Notes under the pieces: model-generated
Told to the model about the DNA's origin: nothing
What the model saw: the letters and a program-made list of their open reading frames with translations, nothing else
Database searches by the model: none
Source of the DNA: Notospermus geniculatus
Taxonomy: Eukaryota > Nemertea > Pilidiophora > Heteronemertea > Lineidae
Direction: 5' to 3'
NCBI GenBank assembly: GCA_002633025.1
Contig: NMRB01001215.1
Location: 69,948-133,947, forward strand
DNA length: 64,000 nt
Part shown: positions 43,194 to 54,193 of the stretch, in pieces
Layout of the letters: each line of letters opens with the position of its first letter
How positions within the stretch are numbered: the stretch's first letter is position 1
Program-made: the position numbers and the translations under genes

Positions 43194-45017
43194 ACACTGA
43201 TGTTATTTCGTGCAGACTTTGCAAATAATTGACTGATTTTTCATTTCTGATGAGAACTTGCCATAGACATGACATTGTTGAGAAGAAAAGGACGATATTT
43301 GGATTATGACCCCGGCAGCTGTCAAGCTGTGTGGCAGAGTCGGAGGGGCAGACTGAGTGCTGTAGGCCTAGTGTGTGACGACGCACCAACGCAGCTGTCA
43401 GTGGCTAGTATGACATGTACAGCATATCTAGGCCTATGTATGTCATAATCATGACGGATAATGGGCCGGATAATGTGATACCCACACACGGAGACATCCT
43501 TGGTAGGCCTAGGCCTATCTCATAAGATTCTGATATTTGTACACTCGAAGCGATGGATCGACCGCCATCTTGAAAATGGAACAAGTAGTCCTGAAGTATC
43601 CCATGATTCCTTGAGCGCGCGGTGACAGATCGGTGCGAGGTACGATGCGCCATCTGTCGTGACAATGGTCCTGCCCAACCCATACAAAGCCAGTGGTAAC
43701 ACCTCGGCTAGACTGATACTATGTCGAAAACCTTTGCTGATCAAAAATGGCCGCATCATCTTCATCAGTTGACAAGTTCAACGCGCTTTCGTGGCATAAC
43801 CAACTCTTCCTCAGTAAAAGTACCACGCGTCAACTCATAGATTTGTGCAGTCTTGTCGAGCATGCATAATGAGGTTGCTAAAGGTCAAAGGTTACGTCGG
43901 CCGCCACGAGATAGAAACTTAATGCATACAGTGGCGCTAGTACATGCATGATGTACTGAAATTGGTATCTGCAGTCATCTTTCAGACCGCTAACTAATGT
44001 AAATAATAATAAAGCCTTAATTCACTAATATTAAAAGCAATACATTGTGGAAGACGATTTACATCATACACTTTATTTGAAATTCAAATGCATCATTAAA
44101 ATTATAGCCTACATGTAAACGAATGATCCTGATTGCATGGAGTATTACCCTCTTCATATCAGCCAGCATCACGGACAAACTGACGACAAAGATCTGTTTC
44201 AGACCTTCAATCGGATGGATTAAAAAACTGGCCTTGTCAATATGGCTGAATTCTGAATCGCACTTGTGATCGTGCAGGTTACTGTCGAGAAAATTCAATT
44301 TCTTCCCGCACGTTTCATTAAAAAGTCTTGTCGTTACGGGCCTATATCCTGTATATAGGCCTACATGTAGATATGTTCGTTGCAGGACTCCCATCGAAAC
44401 GAGATTAATTTTTGCAGTTTTCCTGGTAGGTCTTCATCATCGGTATGGTGCTCACTCCAAGCTTTTCAAGCACGTCCTCTGCCTTCTTCACCAACGTCGA
44501 CCCTGGACCCCTTCATCTCCTCAGACAGGCAGGTAAATGTGAAATAAAGACCTTATACCCCCAGTGTGGACAAATTTTACTGAGGTCGAATTTGATCGGG
44601 CGGTGTTGCGTGGTGATGTCCCATCACGAATAATGATAAAAGGGGGCGCTGCAGTTGCTTCCGTGCCAAATAGGTTGTGCCATATGGGTTAATGAAAAAA
44701 AATCGACCCTTTTTGATTTGAATGAAAGTTACATATATTATGTAAAATTCAATGAAGGTTTCAAAAAAATAGGTGACGAGGTCATACAACCTATTTTTAT
44801 CAAGATATTTGCATTTAAAAAGCTATTTTCATTATTAAAGGGTTAATTCAAATCATTATTATTGGCATGGACGTTTTAGGGTTAAAAAGGGTGGAAAATG
44901 TGTCCGTCCGAAAATAGATACATTCATCCGACAATTGTACGTATTGTCCGAAAAAGCTTAGATTGACATTTCTTCCTTCCTGCACCCTACACCCTGCACT
45001 TCCGGTAAAAAAACAAC
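43194..45017. other. Intergenic; nothing recognised
   Basis: Several 60-110 codon frames occur on the minus strand, without recognisable motifs or consistent splice structure. Confidence 0.4.
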
Positions 45018-45617
45018 TTCCGGTACAAAAAATCCGCAATCACCACTAGGGGGCGACCGATCGGTGTTTATTTTCTAAAAGCCATGAAAGCACGTCTCTG
45101 ATTTTTTAATCTGCGTTTCTGTTTTGTCAGCGTCTACTTTTTGCGGATATAACCACCCATAGGTCTGCAGTCTGCTGGTCTGCATTTGTCTGACGAACGT
45201 GAACTTGACTCTTCCAGAAGCTAGAAGTATTGAGATGAATTTAAAATATCCAGAAAATACCTAGAGGGCTAACTCAAAATACCTCGCTACGCCAATTTTC
45301 TGGTTACCAAGGTTTTTGGGCGCAGGTACAAAAAAATCCGCAATCACCACTAGGGGGCGACCGATCGGTGTTTATTTTCTAAAAGCACGTCTCTGATTTT
45401 TTAATCTGCGTTTCTGCTGTCAGTGTCTACTTTTTGCGGATATAACCACCCATAGGTCTGCAGTCTGCTGTCTGCATTTGTCTGACGAACGTGAACTCGA
45501 CTCTTCCAGAAGCTAGAAGTATTAGAAATGAATTTAAAATATCCAGAAAATACCTAAAGGGCTAACTCAAAATACCTCGCTACGCCAATTTTCTGGTTAC
45601 CAAGGTTTTTGGGCGCT
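45018..45617 (+). repeat. Two-copy direct tandem duplication (~300 bp)
   Basis: ATCCGCAATCACCACTAGGG at about 45030 recurs at about 45335 in the same orientation, and both units run through CGACCGATCGGTGTTTATTT, GCACGTCTCTGATTTTTTAA, ACGCCAATTTTCTGGTTACC and GGTTTTTGGGCGC. Unit 2 has small deletions (CCATGAAA lost, TTTG lost). No coding capacity. Confidence 0.95.
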
Positions 45618-45719
45618 AATTCGCACGCGTAGGCCTAGTGGTACAAGGTCACCCTCACCCCAACCTCGTTCCCAGAGCTTAATGCCCGGGAAATAAATGT
45701 TCAGGACTACTTTCGTCTT

Positions 45720-46374
45720 TTCAAATGCATTCAGGACTACTTTTCTCTCTTTGTAAAGACATGCAGAACTGGAGAGAATAACTATGCAGAACGACGCCAA
45801 CTGTATTCAGGACAGAAACCAAATGTATGCAGGATTTACCAAATGCATGCAGGACTTACCAAATATATGCAGAAGTATCTTTGCAAACATATTCAGGATG
45901 GTTAATTTCCTGCACGTAGTTTTCGCAATGTTCTGCATAGACTTATAGTTTCCTGAACATATTTGGTGTATTTTCTGCATAGATACCGTAGTCCTGAATG
46001 GATTTGGGAATTCTGCATATAGTTTTGGCAAGTTCTGAATAGATATTACAATGTTCTGCACAGAGTTATGGTATTCTGCATGGTGTTATAATTATCCTGA
46101 ACATATTTGGTGTATTCTGCATAGATATATCGTAATCCTGAATGGATTTGGGGAATTCTGCATATAGTTTTGGCAAATTCTGAATAGATTTGGCCATGTC
46201 CTGAATGGATTTGGGAGTTCTGCATATAGTTTTAGCAAGTTCTGAATAGATTTGGCCATGTCCTGAATGGATTTGGAAATTCTGCATATAGTTTTAGCAA
46301 GTTCTGAATAGATTTTGCTATGTTCTGAATAGACATTATTATGTTCTGAATAAATGCCACTTTGGCGTGCCATA
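45720..46374. repeat. Degenerate ~21-bp minisatellite, array 1
   Basis: Variants of TCTGAATAGATTTGGCCATG, TCCTGAATGGATTTGGGAG and TCTGCATATAGTTTTGGCAAG alternate in higher-order units of about 62 bp. From 45720 to about 45900 the units are inverted (ATGCAGGA..ACCAAATG). From about 45905 on they run forward. The array stops at GCCACTTTGGCGTGCCATA, the same terminus as array 2 (50028-50394). The shared end suggests that the array belongs to a dispersed element. Confidence 0.9.
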
Positions 46375-46651
46375 AGGCTACGTTTCTGAGGGATTTGAAG
46401 AATGACCTGAAAGAGGGTGAAGTGATTATCTGTAGTGACTTCAGCGAAAATTACGGTTCCGTAATCCAAGATGCCGCCCAGGGATACCACTGGACGAATA
46501 CCCAGGCCACACTGCACCCATCGGTTATTTATTACAAAGAGTCAGGAACCGTTCAAAGCGTCAGCGCAGTAATGGTGTCAGACTCCTTGGTTCACGATAC
46601 TGTGGCTGTAAGTTTCTTTCACAAGCAACTTTTCCCTATAATAAAGGCTAA
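46375..46651 (+). pseudogene. Transposase-like conserved protein, N-terminal part
   Basis: The open frame entering from the minisatellite edge reads LKNDLKEGEVIICSDFSENY, then a stretch with QDAAQGYHWTNTQATLHPSV and VMVSDSLVHDTVAV, up to HKQLFPIIKA. Two acidic motifs (SDFSENY and the later SDG) and the downstream GKGPCDG phrase resemble a large uncharacterised, transposon-linked protein family seen in many invertebrates, possibly a DDE-type nuclease. The family name is from memory and uncertain. The 5' part is cut off by the minisatellite and the 3' part by a MITE at codon level. The bases ahead of the MITE are in frame with those behind it. Confidence 0.65.
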
Positions 46652-47090
46652 AGGCCGCCGTACACGATACATTTTTTTCCTACGAAATATTTTGAAGGAA
46701 TTTATTTTACCATCTATGACGGGAAACATCGTCCAATTTTTGTCGTATAGGAAAAAATCCACAAATAGGTTCTGTCCTATTTTTCTTGTACAATAAAATG
46801 CTATAAGGAATAATTCCTATCATGTACGCCGTGGTAGCAGATTATTGTACAACTGACGCATTGTGCTCCTTTGTCCGCATGTAACAGGTCAATCCTACAA
46901 AAAATAATGACCCCCTGACGGGGTCATATATTTCGTCACACACAATAAAATTGACACTGCAACGTCATACTTCCTAGGAAATAAATGGGATCATCTACCG
47001 TGGGATGCGAAATATTTCCTTCCAATAAAATTTGATGAGAAATCGTACGAAATATTTCGTAGGGAAAAAATGTATCGTGTACGGCGGCCT
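46652..47090. mobile_element. 439-bp MITE inside the transposase-like gene, TAA duplication
   Basis: The ends AGGCCGCCGTACACGATACA and TGTATCGTGTACGGCGGCCT are exact inverted copies, followed inward by TTTTTT(C)CCTACGAAATAT pairs. TAA flanks both sides (46649-46651 and 47091-47093), typical of PIF/Harbinger. Removing the element and one TAA leaves the host frame open, so the gene was coding when hit, or decayed only slightly before. Confidence 0.95.
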
Positions 47091-47093
47091 TAA

Positions 47094-47561
47094 GGTTGAA
47101 CCAAACAAAGTTTTCTACTTTTCGGATGGTGCAAGTTCACAGTATAAGAACCGCAAAACTTTGTGAATCTGGCATATCATAAACCGGATTTTGGCATTCA
47201 GCGGAGTGGCATTTTTTGCCACTTCGCATGGCAAAGGTCCATGCGATGGATTGGGTGGAACACTCAAAAGACTCGCCACTCGTGCCTCGTTACAAAGAGC
47301 TATCAACATCAAATCCAGACCCCTTTGCAACTATACGAGTGGGCCAGTCATAATCTTGCCGGAATTGCAACAATATATTGCCCAAAAGAGGAGACTACAA
47401 AACACGAAACGAAGCTGAAGCAGAGACTTGAAAAATCTATGACAGTTGCGGGCACACAAAAACTCCATGCCTTTTATGGTACTGAAGACCATAATCAGCT
47501 GCAGGTGAAAAGAAATTCAAATGCAACAGAATCTAGATTAGTGAACATTGTCAAGACCTAG
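47094..47561 (+). pseudogene. Transposase-like conserved protein, C-terminal part
   Basis: This continues from 46651 with EPNKVFYFSDGASSQYKN. A shift near 47155 moves the frame, giving NLAYHKPDFGIQ. Another near 47200 moves it again, giving FFATSHGKGPCDGLGGTLKR and LATRASLQR. A third near 47300 restores the first frame to QIQTPLQLYEWASHNLAGIA and the final TAG. With at least three frame changes plus the MITE it is a broken gene. Homologous order SDG...GKGxCDGxGG supports the identity of both pieces as one protein. Confidence 0.65.
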
Positions 47562-48532
47562 ACTGAATAATTTGATCAACTGACTGAAGACTGATTTGAC
47601 TGGTACTTGCACATTGCCTTGACATGCTTGAGGAGAAATGAATGTTGCGTGACACTTTTCGCATGGGGATGATGCGAGCCGAAGAATCGTCTACCTTTGA
47701 GTGATACTTTCTTCGATGCTAATTTCAGTTGTGGATGAAGATTTCATTAATCTTTCTATGGTCGACTTCAATTGCTATTTTGTCCATCGAGATCGATGTC
47801 AAAACAAGGATTTCTGTCCAACACTGGAGGACATATTTATTGAGCTGCGTTCAGTGTGGCAAGAGATAATGACATAGAATCACATGGCAAACAAACTGGC
47901 CTCTCCTAGTAGAAATTATTCAAAATTGTCGAAGGATGCTGTCATGTTTATGTGATTAGAAGTGTATGGCTCCAGTGTTTTATACCATACTGAGAACTCT
48001 TTCATTAATAAACACATGAAGCAATCAATTCTCCAAAACAAAATTTTGCAGACTTTCTCTCTAGACCATAGGCCACATGTGCAAAAAAAATGAAAAAAAT
48101 CGAAAGGGATGTTCTTCCCTAAAATTGAGGTCAAATGTCAAGGTCATGTCCTGTGACCTTGAAGTGACCTACATGTAGGAAGGCCATCATGTTGCATATC
48201 ATTTGAAAGAGAATTTTCTCCTCTATCCGATGATACCAAATTTGTTGATATTGGATCATTTTTGTGTCAGAAATCGCACATTTTCAATCCATGGGTCCGA
48301 TTCCGGAGCAAAACTAGTGTTTCAGCCAGGATTTGAAAAAGGCAGGGCAGAGAGGCCTCCATTCTCAAAAGGGCAGGGTGCCATGATAGCCCATGCCCTG
48401 CTTTGGTTCTCAGCCACCAATGGCACGGCACGGCACATCAGGTCACGACGCATGTCTGACTCTAATAATCATCACCCCAATGGAAATTTTCTGCTTCGGC
48501 AATCAAAGGGTTAAATCTTAATCACAACAGTA
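47562..48532. other. Intergenic downstream of the broken transposase-like gene
   Basis: This may be the 3' part of the same element. An AAAAGGCAGGGCAGAGAGGCC / AAAGGGCAGGGTGCC direct word pair (each quoted in part) occurs near 48338-48380. No coding block was recognised. Confidence 0.45.
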
Positions 48533-49436
48533 CAGTCATGGACATATATTTTGTCGTCACCTAATACCGTGAATATTTCAAATACTACTGGGCCAATTTT
48601 AACACGGTTTGTTCCACATGAAAATACATCTTATTTGTCATATTTCTATATCAAAATTTTGGAAATTTTGAGATGTCATAATTATGTAATAGCTCATCAG
48701 AAAAAATCTCAAAGATCAACTTTTTTATTGTGTAATATTTTGTAATTTTTGTTGTGAATGTGATAGAGTGGAAATTTCTAAGGATTTTGGGCTTTGTTTC
48801 ATCAAAATATGTTGAATGGTTGCCGAGATATTTGAGATTATCAAAATTTCGATAATTTGAGAATTTCATATTTTTCACAAAAATTTGATATCAGTAGACA
48901 GAGCTCACTTAAAAACGTAGAAATATGAAGTTTTGGAAATTTAATCATAAACTTGTTAGAAGTGAAGCATATTTTTCAAAATATCAACATTTTGATACGT
49001 AACGTTGAAAAAAGTGCAATATTTCTGCCCAGTTAACACAAAAAGTTGTAAACACATATTCTGAGGTTGGCTTTATCTAATGGCATCAAAATTTTACCAA
49101 AATCTCAAATTATCAAAATTTTGATATTCTCAAATATCTCAGCAACCACTCAATATATTTTGATGAAACAAAGTCCAAAATCCTTAGAAAGTTCCACTCT
49201 ATCACATCTACAACAAAAATCACAAAAAATATTACATAATAAAAAAGTTGATTTTTGAGATTTTTTCTGATGAGCTATGTTACATAATCATGACATCTCA
49301 AAATTTCCAAAATTTTGATGCAGAAATATGACAAATAAGATGTATTTTAATGTGGAACAAACCCTCTTAAAATTGGCCCAGTAGTATTTTAAATATTAAC
49401 GGTATTAGGTGACGACAAAATATATGTCCATGACTG
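48533..49436. mobile_element. 904-bp TA-flanked foldback element (Tc1/mariner-type)
   Basis: The ends CAGTCATGGACATATATTTT and AAAATATATGTCCATGACTG are exact inverted copies flanked by TA (48531-48532, 49437-49438). The CAGT..ACTG termini are typical of Tc1/mariner. The arms stay paired for about 350 bp on each side (ACTACTGGGCCAATTTTAA, CATCTTATTTGTCATATTTC and others). The centre (about 48890-49075) is unpaired and has no transposase. Confidence 0.95.
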
Positions 49437-50027
49437 TAGGTGTATGTACTGTAAAAAATTCATGGAGAATGCTGATCATGCTCACTCTGAGCAAATAATT
49501 GCTAGTCTAGGCCTATAAGTTGATTAGGCTACAGTCATAGTGATCAAGGGGTTAAAACTTCAATGTGGTCAGGTTGGAAAACCATGACTAATGCCAATCC
49601 CTTGTAAAAATCCAATATCAATACAAGTAACCATTTTGCATAAGTCTTTCTTATCAGCTGAAAGTTCAATGCAGTTCATTATCAGATATACGGTCCTCTG
49701 CATTTTCCCGCCAAAAAGATCGTCAATACCATACGGCCGAAAGGCCTGCGGTCTGAAGTAAGATCAGTCTTTCAAGTAAATATCTGTGTACTGGAAAGGA
49801 ATTGGCAAACCTATTTGGTATGACTGGAGAGAGTACACTTTCTGGATTACAGTCAAATAAATTGTTGAAGAATGCAGGCAAAGGTTTGGGAGAAATGGAC
49901 TTGGAAATACAACGATCTCTGTCAGATTGAAATGCTGAAGTCGCGGTTCTACCCAAGTTTTTCTTGCCATCCTTCATACACACTGAATCGATTCAAGTGA
50001 TACGTCGCCTCACCTCTTAAAATAAAC
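49437..50027. other. Intergenic; nothing recognised
   Basis: An 86-codon minus-strand frame (49723-49983) has no recognisable motif. It could be a remnant of a transposon. Confidence 0.4.
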
Positions 50028-50394
50028 ATAGTTTTGGCAAATTCTGAATAGATTTGGCTATGTCCTGAATGGATTTGGGAGTTCTGCATATAGTTTTAGC
50101 AAGTTCTGAATATATTTGGCTATGTCCTGAATGGATTTGGGGATTCTGCATATACTTTTAGCAAGTTCTGAATAGATTTGGCTATGTTCTGCATGGAGTT
50201 TTGGTATTCTGCATGGTGATGTAATTGTCCTGAACATGTTTGGTGAAATCCTGCATAGATATATCGTAGTCCTGAATGGATTTGGGGAATTCTGCATATA
50301 GTTTTAGCAAGTTCTGAATAGATTTTGCTATGTTCTGAATAGATATTATTATGTTCTGAATAAATGCCACTTTGGCGTGCCATAGCACACAGCC
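50028..50394. repeat. Degenerate ~21-bp minisatellite, array 2
   Basis: Same units and orientation as the second half of array 1, ending with the same TAAATGCCACTTTGGCGTGC and CATA. On the minus strand the array is open in all three frames for 68-93 codons, because the unit is a multiple of three and contains no stop. Confidence 0.9.
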
Positions 50395-50611
50395 TTCGCA
50401 TAGTCAGCTGATTGCGTCACGGTACTCCGCACTCCTCTTTATCTGTTCTGAAGCGCGGCTTCAAGGGCAATCACTCGGAGATAGGGCACGGAATTGTGAT
50501 GGGTACGCACGTGGGGGCTGTGTGCATATGGCGGGAAGCGGAGTGCGCGGCATTTGTAGTGTGCCGCGGAAAATCATGTTTGAAAAAATTATGGCCTGCC
50601 GAAAATAGGGG

Positions 50612-50612
50612 N
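50612..50612. other. Single ambiguous base (N)
   Basis: One N within GGGGNGGCTT. The following 75 bp (CCCGAGCTAAATATAGACC, CATGATGGTTTTATGCATTT, GCGTCTGTCCTAGTA) match the right half of the element inserted at 61919-62130. Confidence 1.
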
Positions 50613-50731
50613 GGCTTTCCCGAGCTAAATATAGACCAGCGGGCGCCATGATGGTTTTATGCATTTGCTTGCGTCTGTCCTAGTACTTAAGGCTTTCGAG
50701 CTTTCCAGAAATGCATGGTTGACATTTTTTT

Positions 50732-50867
50732 CGTCAACCGAGAATTAACACGGTCTAAGTGCATTTTTAGCTTGACCCAAATTCCCTGTGCTTTTAGTCC
50801 CTTAAGCACAGGAAGTGAGGGTCAAGTAAAAAATGCACTTGTAGACCCTGTTAATTCTCGGTTGACG
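50732..50867. repeat. Hairpin MITE with CGTCAACCGAGAATTAACA ends
   Basis: The left arm CGTCAACCGAGAATTAACAC and the right arm GTTAATTCTCGGTTGACG pair. Inner arms AAGTGCATTTTTAGCTTGAC and GTCAAGTAAAAAATGCACTT continue. The centre holds TGTGCTTTTAGTCCCTTAAGCACA, another small hairpin. Confidence 0.9.
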
Positions 50868-52090
50868 ATTTATCTGCCATGAAAATAATGTATTAATTGG
50901 GAGCAAAGATAACGTACCGGTTTCGCTTCTTGGACCAACGTTTTATTGAGACGGACATCATTAGTCCGTTGTACGCTTGAGACTCCGCAATCGTTGTAAT
51001 CTGAAAATGAAATGGTCCATGGACCATGTGCTCACCTGTGTAGACGTACCAGAAGAACAAATGACAAATGTAAAATCGAAATGCCCCAGGCCGTGAGTTC
51101 CAGGGTCACGATTACGGTCAAAATTTCAAGGTCAAAACATTCTAGCTTGATAATTTATGACATATGCCAAAGTCGATTTTCCAAGACGGCTGCCTGGTAA
51201 GTAACCACTAATTGCATTCCAATTGTACAAAAATTTGCTCTACAGTACACATAGATGATCACACCATGTTAGAATAGGGCCATATAGCCATGAAACATGC
51301 CACTAAAATGGCTATATTTGGAACTTGACCTCTTTGACTGTAAAAAGCAGGTCAGATCAAAAACTCTTTTCATAATGTTATATATTAGATACACCTCTGA
51401 CAAAAAATTGGAGACAATCCAGTTAACAGCTCAGGGGTTACTAGGCTTTGAGCTTTGGTTTTGGCCACCTGGTGGCCAAGCCAAGGATTATTAAGACCGC
51501 CCCATAATGGGGCGGTCTTCCTTGTTTTTACTGAATTTCTCTCTCTCCATCCAATCTGTGGTTTCGCCTGGATAACTCACGAAGTTCGACCTCAATCGCG
51601 GCGAAATTTTCAGGAAGTGTCGAGACGCATATCACACAGAACCTTATTGATTCTTGGTGTCATTCGTACACAAATAGTCCGAAAATTTGCATGCATTTAT
51701 TTGTTTTATCGCATAAGCCTCTATCGTGTTCGCGCAATTTGGTAAATCATCCAAAACGCAACTGTAGAGTGTGGAGATTTAATGAGCATGCGCACTGGGA
51801 CCTAAACTGGTTCTCGTTGTTGCCGCTCCACTCTCGCGGCGCTACTGTCCGTTCGACAACACTCTCTCCCACGCTGTCGAAATCGTAAGCAGGAAATGCG
51901 CTATTTCAGGTTTTTCAAGTCACTTTTTTCGAACTTCAGGTGGTAGGAGGCTGGTGTGGAACATCTTTCTGCAGGATTCATTGATAAGAATTGAATATAT
52001 ACAGGGTGTTATCTTAAAATGGGACAACAGGGTATCAATAACAAAATATCTTTGGCCGGGAGTATCAATAACAAGACAAGGAACATGGTT
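50868..52090. other. Intergenic; nothing recognised
   Basis: A GACCGCCCCATAATGGGGCGGTC palindrome (quoted in part: GACCGCCCC/GGGGCGGTC) lies near 51497-51519. The 96-codon frame at 51455-51745 begins in it and has no domain. Confidence 0.5.
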
Positions 52091-52580
52091 TAGGTTTGAG
52101 TTACTAGTACCTCTTTCCATGTCCTAATAAAGCTACCAAAAGACCATTCACTAACGTTGTCAATTCTGGTATCAAACTAAATCTTATTAGTGTAGGTTTG
52201 AACTGACCTACTTCCATGACCTAGTGACCTACTTAGAGACCAGTTCAGCGCGATGGTAGTCATGTTTAGTATCAAACTAAAGCTTATAAAGTCAAGGTTT
52301 GAAATGACCTACTTCCATGACCTAGTGATCCACTTAATGACCAGTTGATCGAAGGTAGTCATGTTTGGTATCAAACTAAAGCTTACGAAGTGTAGGTTTG
52401 AACTGACCTATTTCCATGACCTAGTGACCTACTTAAAGACCAGTTGAGCCAAGGTAGTGATGTTTGGTATCAAACTAAAGCTTATGATGTGTAGGTTAGA
52501 ACTGACCTATTTCCATGGCCTAGTGACTTACTTAATGACCAGTTAAGCCAAGGTAGTCATGTTTGGTATCAGACTACATG
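52091..52580 (+). repeat. ~100-bp tandem repeat, about five degenerate units
   Basis: Units beginning AGGTTTGAACTGACCTA recur at about 52193, 52293, 52393 and 52493, with an older unit from 52091. Each continues through CCATGACCTAGTGACCTACTTA, GACCAGTTGA, GTAGTCATGTTTGGTATCAA and ACTAAAGCTTA (each quoted in part). The array is split by the TA-flanked element 52583-54579 and resumes at 54582 with CGTACTTAATGACCAGTTGA. Confidence 0.9.
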
Positions 52581-52835
52581 TACACTCATGGTCAAAAGTT
52601 TATGGACACCACTTTCTCCCCGTTTACTCGAAAACTACTGTGGCTATAATGGTGCAACCACCACCAAAACGTAGAAAAAATCCTTGACTATCAGATGATG
52701 TTAGTTTTGTTCACAGATATTATGACGTAATGATGCTGTGATGTAATTTCTAAGACCACCTATTTTCCATTTTTTAAGTTATCACTTCTTCCCCCGTTTT
52801 TTTTCTCAATGCTATCAGTCATACCAAAAATAGAT

Positions 52836-53318
52836 ACTCTAACCTCTTAGATGTAAGACCGGTTTCATTAACTTGGTTCAAGACCGCCTCCAATTATTAT
52901 GCAGTGAGAAGGGAACATGCATTGCTCTCTGATTGGCCAGATATTGTGTTGGCCAAGTCATGAACTTCTGCTTGCTCATTCAAGACATACTGTTTGGGTT
53001 GACGTGGCTCTTTTATAGGAAAATGGGGTTCCTGATGCAAGAAATTTGAAGAAACTGACCACAGTTGTGACCTTGATGGCACATCTTACGTCACCAAGCT
53101 GTACAATTACCAATGGCACACAATGGGGTGCAGGAGACGGTGGCACGCATTACATCAGTGATCCTCAACTCACACTATTACATGGCGAACTGAGGTTGTC
53201 ACGATCTGGTGATCACTGCCCAAAACACAATACCCTCAAAAAGATCATAAATAGTGGGAGGTCCTAGGCCTTGACTGGAATATTTGGAACCGGTCTTACA
53301 TCTAAGAGGTTAGAGTAT
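52836..53318. mobile_element. Nested TIR element with CTCTAACCTCTTAGATG ends
   Basis: ACTCTAACCTCTTAGATGTA and AGACCGGTT at the left are inverted as AACCGGTCTTACATCTAAGA and GGTTAGAGT at the right; the flanks are AAAATAGAT and ATCTATTTTT. The interior has a 73-codon frame (53046-53267, starting MKKLTTVVTLMAH) with no recognised domain. Confidence 0.85.
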
Positions 53319-53577
53319 TATCTATTTTTGATCATACCCATCTTCAAGACCGTCTTGATCAAAATTTCAAAAAAAAAATCAAAAGGAAGTACACTTCTAT
53401 CGCGTTTTTGTCTATCAATTTTTGACCAGTGTTGAACAACCCCAATCTATTCATGAGATGGCCCCCATGTCCGGGCAATTGAGGCCTAGGTGGCTGATCT
53501 TCATACTATGGAGCTCACTTGTCATACTGTATAATAGGTCAATAATAGGTCAACCAGAGGTAACACCCAAGGACCAG

Positions 53578-53684
53578 GGTCCATATTCATATAATACTTA
53601 AGTCAAAGTGTGATACTTATCTTTTGTGTTGAACAAAGGATAAGTGTCACACTTAGACTTAAGTAGTTTTATGAATATGGACCC
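53578..53684. repeat. Nested hairpin MITE (CATATTCATA family)
   Basis: Same family as 15901-16015: GGGTCCATATTCATA and TATGAATATGGACCC ends, with stems GTGTGATACTTATC and GATAAGTGTCACAC around TTTTGTGTTGAACAAA. Confidence 0.93.
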
Positions 53685-53686
53685 AG

Positions 53687-53794
53687 GCCCCGTATTCATA
53701 AAACTACTTAAGTCTAAGTATGACACTTATCCATTGTTCAACACAAAAGGTAAGTATCATACTTACACTTAAGTAGCTTTATGAACACGGGGCC
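53687..53794. repeat. Nested hairpin MITE, second adjacent copy
   Basis: GGCCCCGTATTCATAAAACT and AGCTTTATGAACACGGGGCC ends. The loop reads ATTGTTCAACACAAAAGG, opposite in sense to the neighbour, so the two copies sit in inverted orientation two bases apart. Confidence 0.93.
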
Positions 53795-53962
53795 GTCTTT
53801 ATAAAATGACAAAAGGCCAGTCAAAACATCCCACTTCGGTGTCCTATCAATTTCATAACTCAGTACTAAACTAAAATGAGAACGGCAAGTCAGGTATGGC
53901 TGTCCACAAAAGGGTTGTCCCATGTTGTGCCAAAAGGCGTCAAGACTTCCATGACAGTGAAC

Positions 53963-54193
53963 GGTATGTGATAAACCTTGGAAACAGTGAAACCTTGAAA
54001 ACAGTCAGAAAACCTTGGAACGAGTGTACGCAGTGCCATCAGATATTTCACTTTTTAGTCCTAGCCAATAATAAATTGAGCCTGGTATCCAGATTGGGAG
54101 ATTTATTTTAGTGTTTTTAGCAATTTCGCTAGTGTTTCCAAGGTTTTCTGACTGTTTTCAAGGTTTCACTGTTTCCAAGGTTTATCACATACC
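53963..54193. repeat. Nested inverted repeat with GGTATGTGATAAACC ends
   Basis: GGTATGTGATAAACCTTGGA, ACAGTGAAACCTTGAAAACA and GTCAGAAAACCTTGG on the left are mirrored exactly by CCAAGGTTTTCTGAC, TGTTTTCAAGGTTTCACTGT and TCCAAGGTTTATCACATACC on the right. The arms are about 58 bp and the loop about 110 bp. Confidence 0.93.

Noticed and set aside
44445-44633. Possible exon ending before GTAAATGTG near 44530
   Set aside because: The splice-like sites are weak, and the peptide matches nothing I know.
51497-51519. GC-rich palindrome followed by T-rich sequence as a terminator
   Set aside because: Intrinsic terminators are a bacterial feature; in this eukaryotic context it is just a short palindrome.
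52836-53318. 73-codon frame MKKLTTVV... as a transposase
   Set aside because: Too short, and lacks any catalytic or DNA-binding motif.
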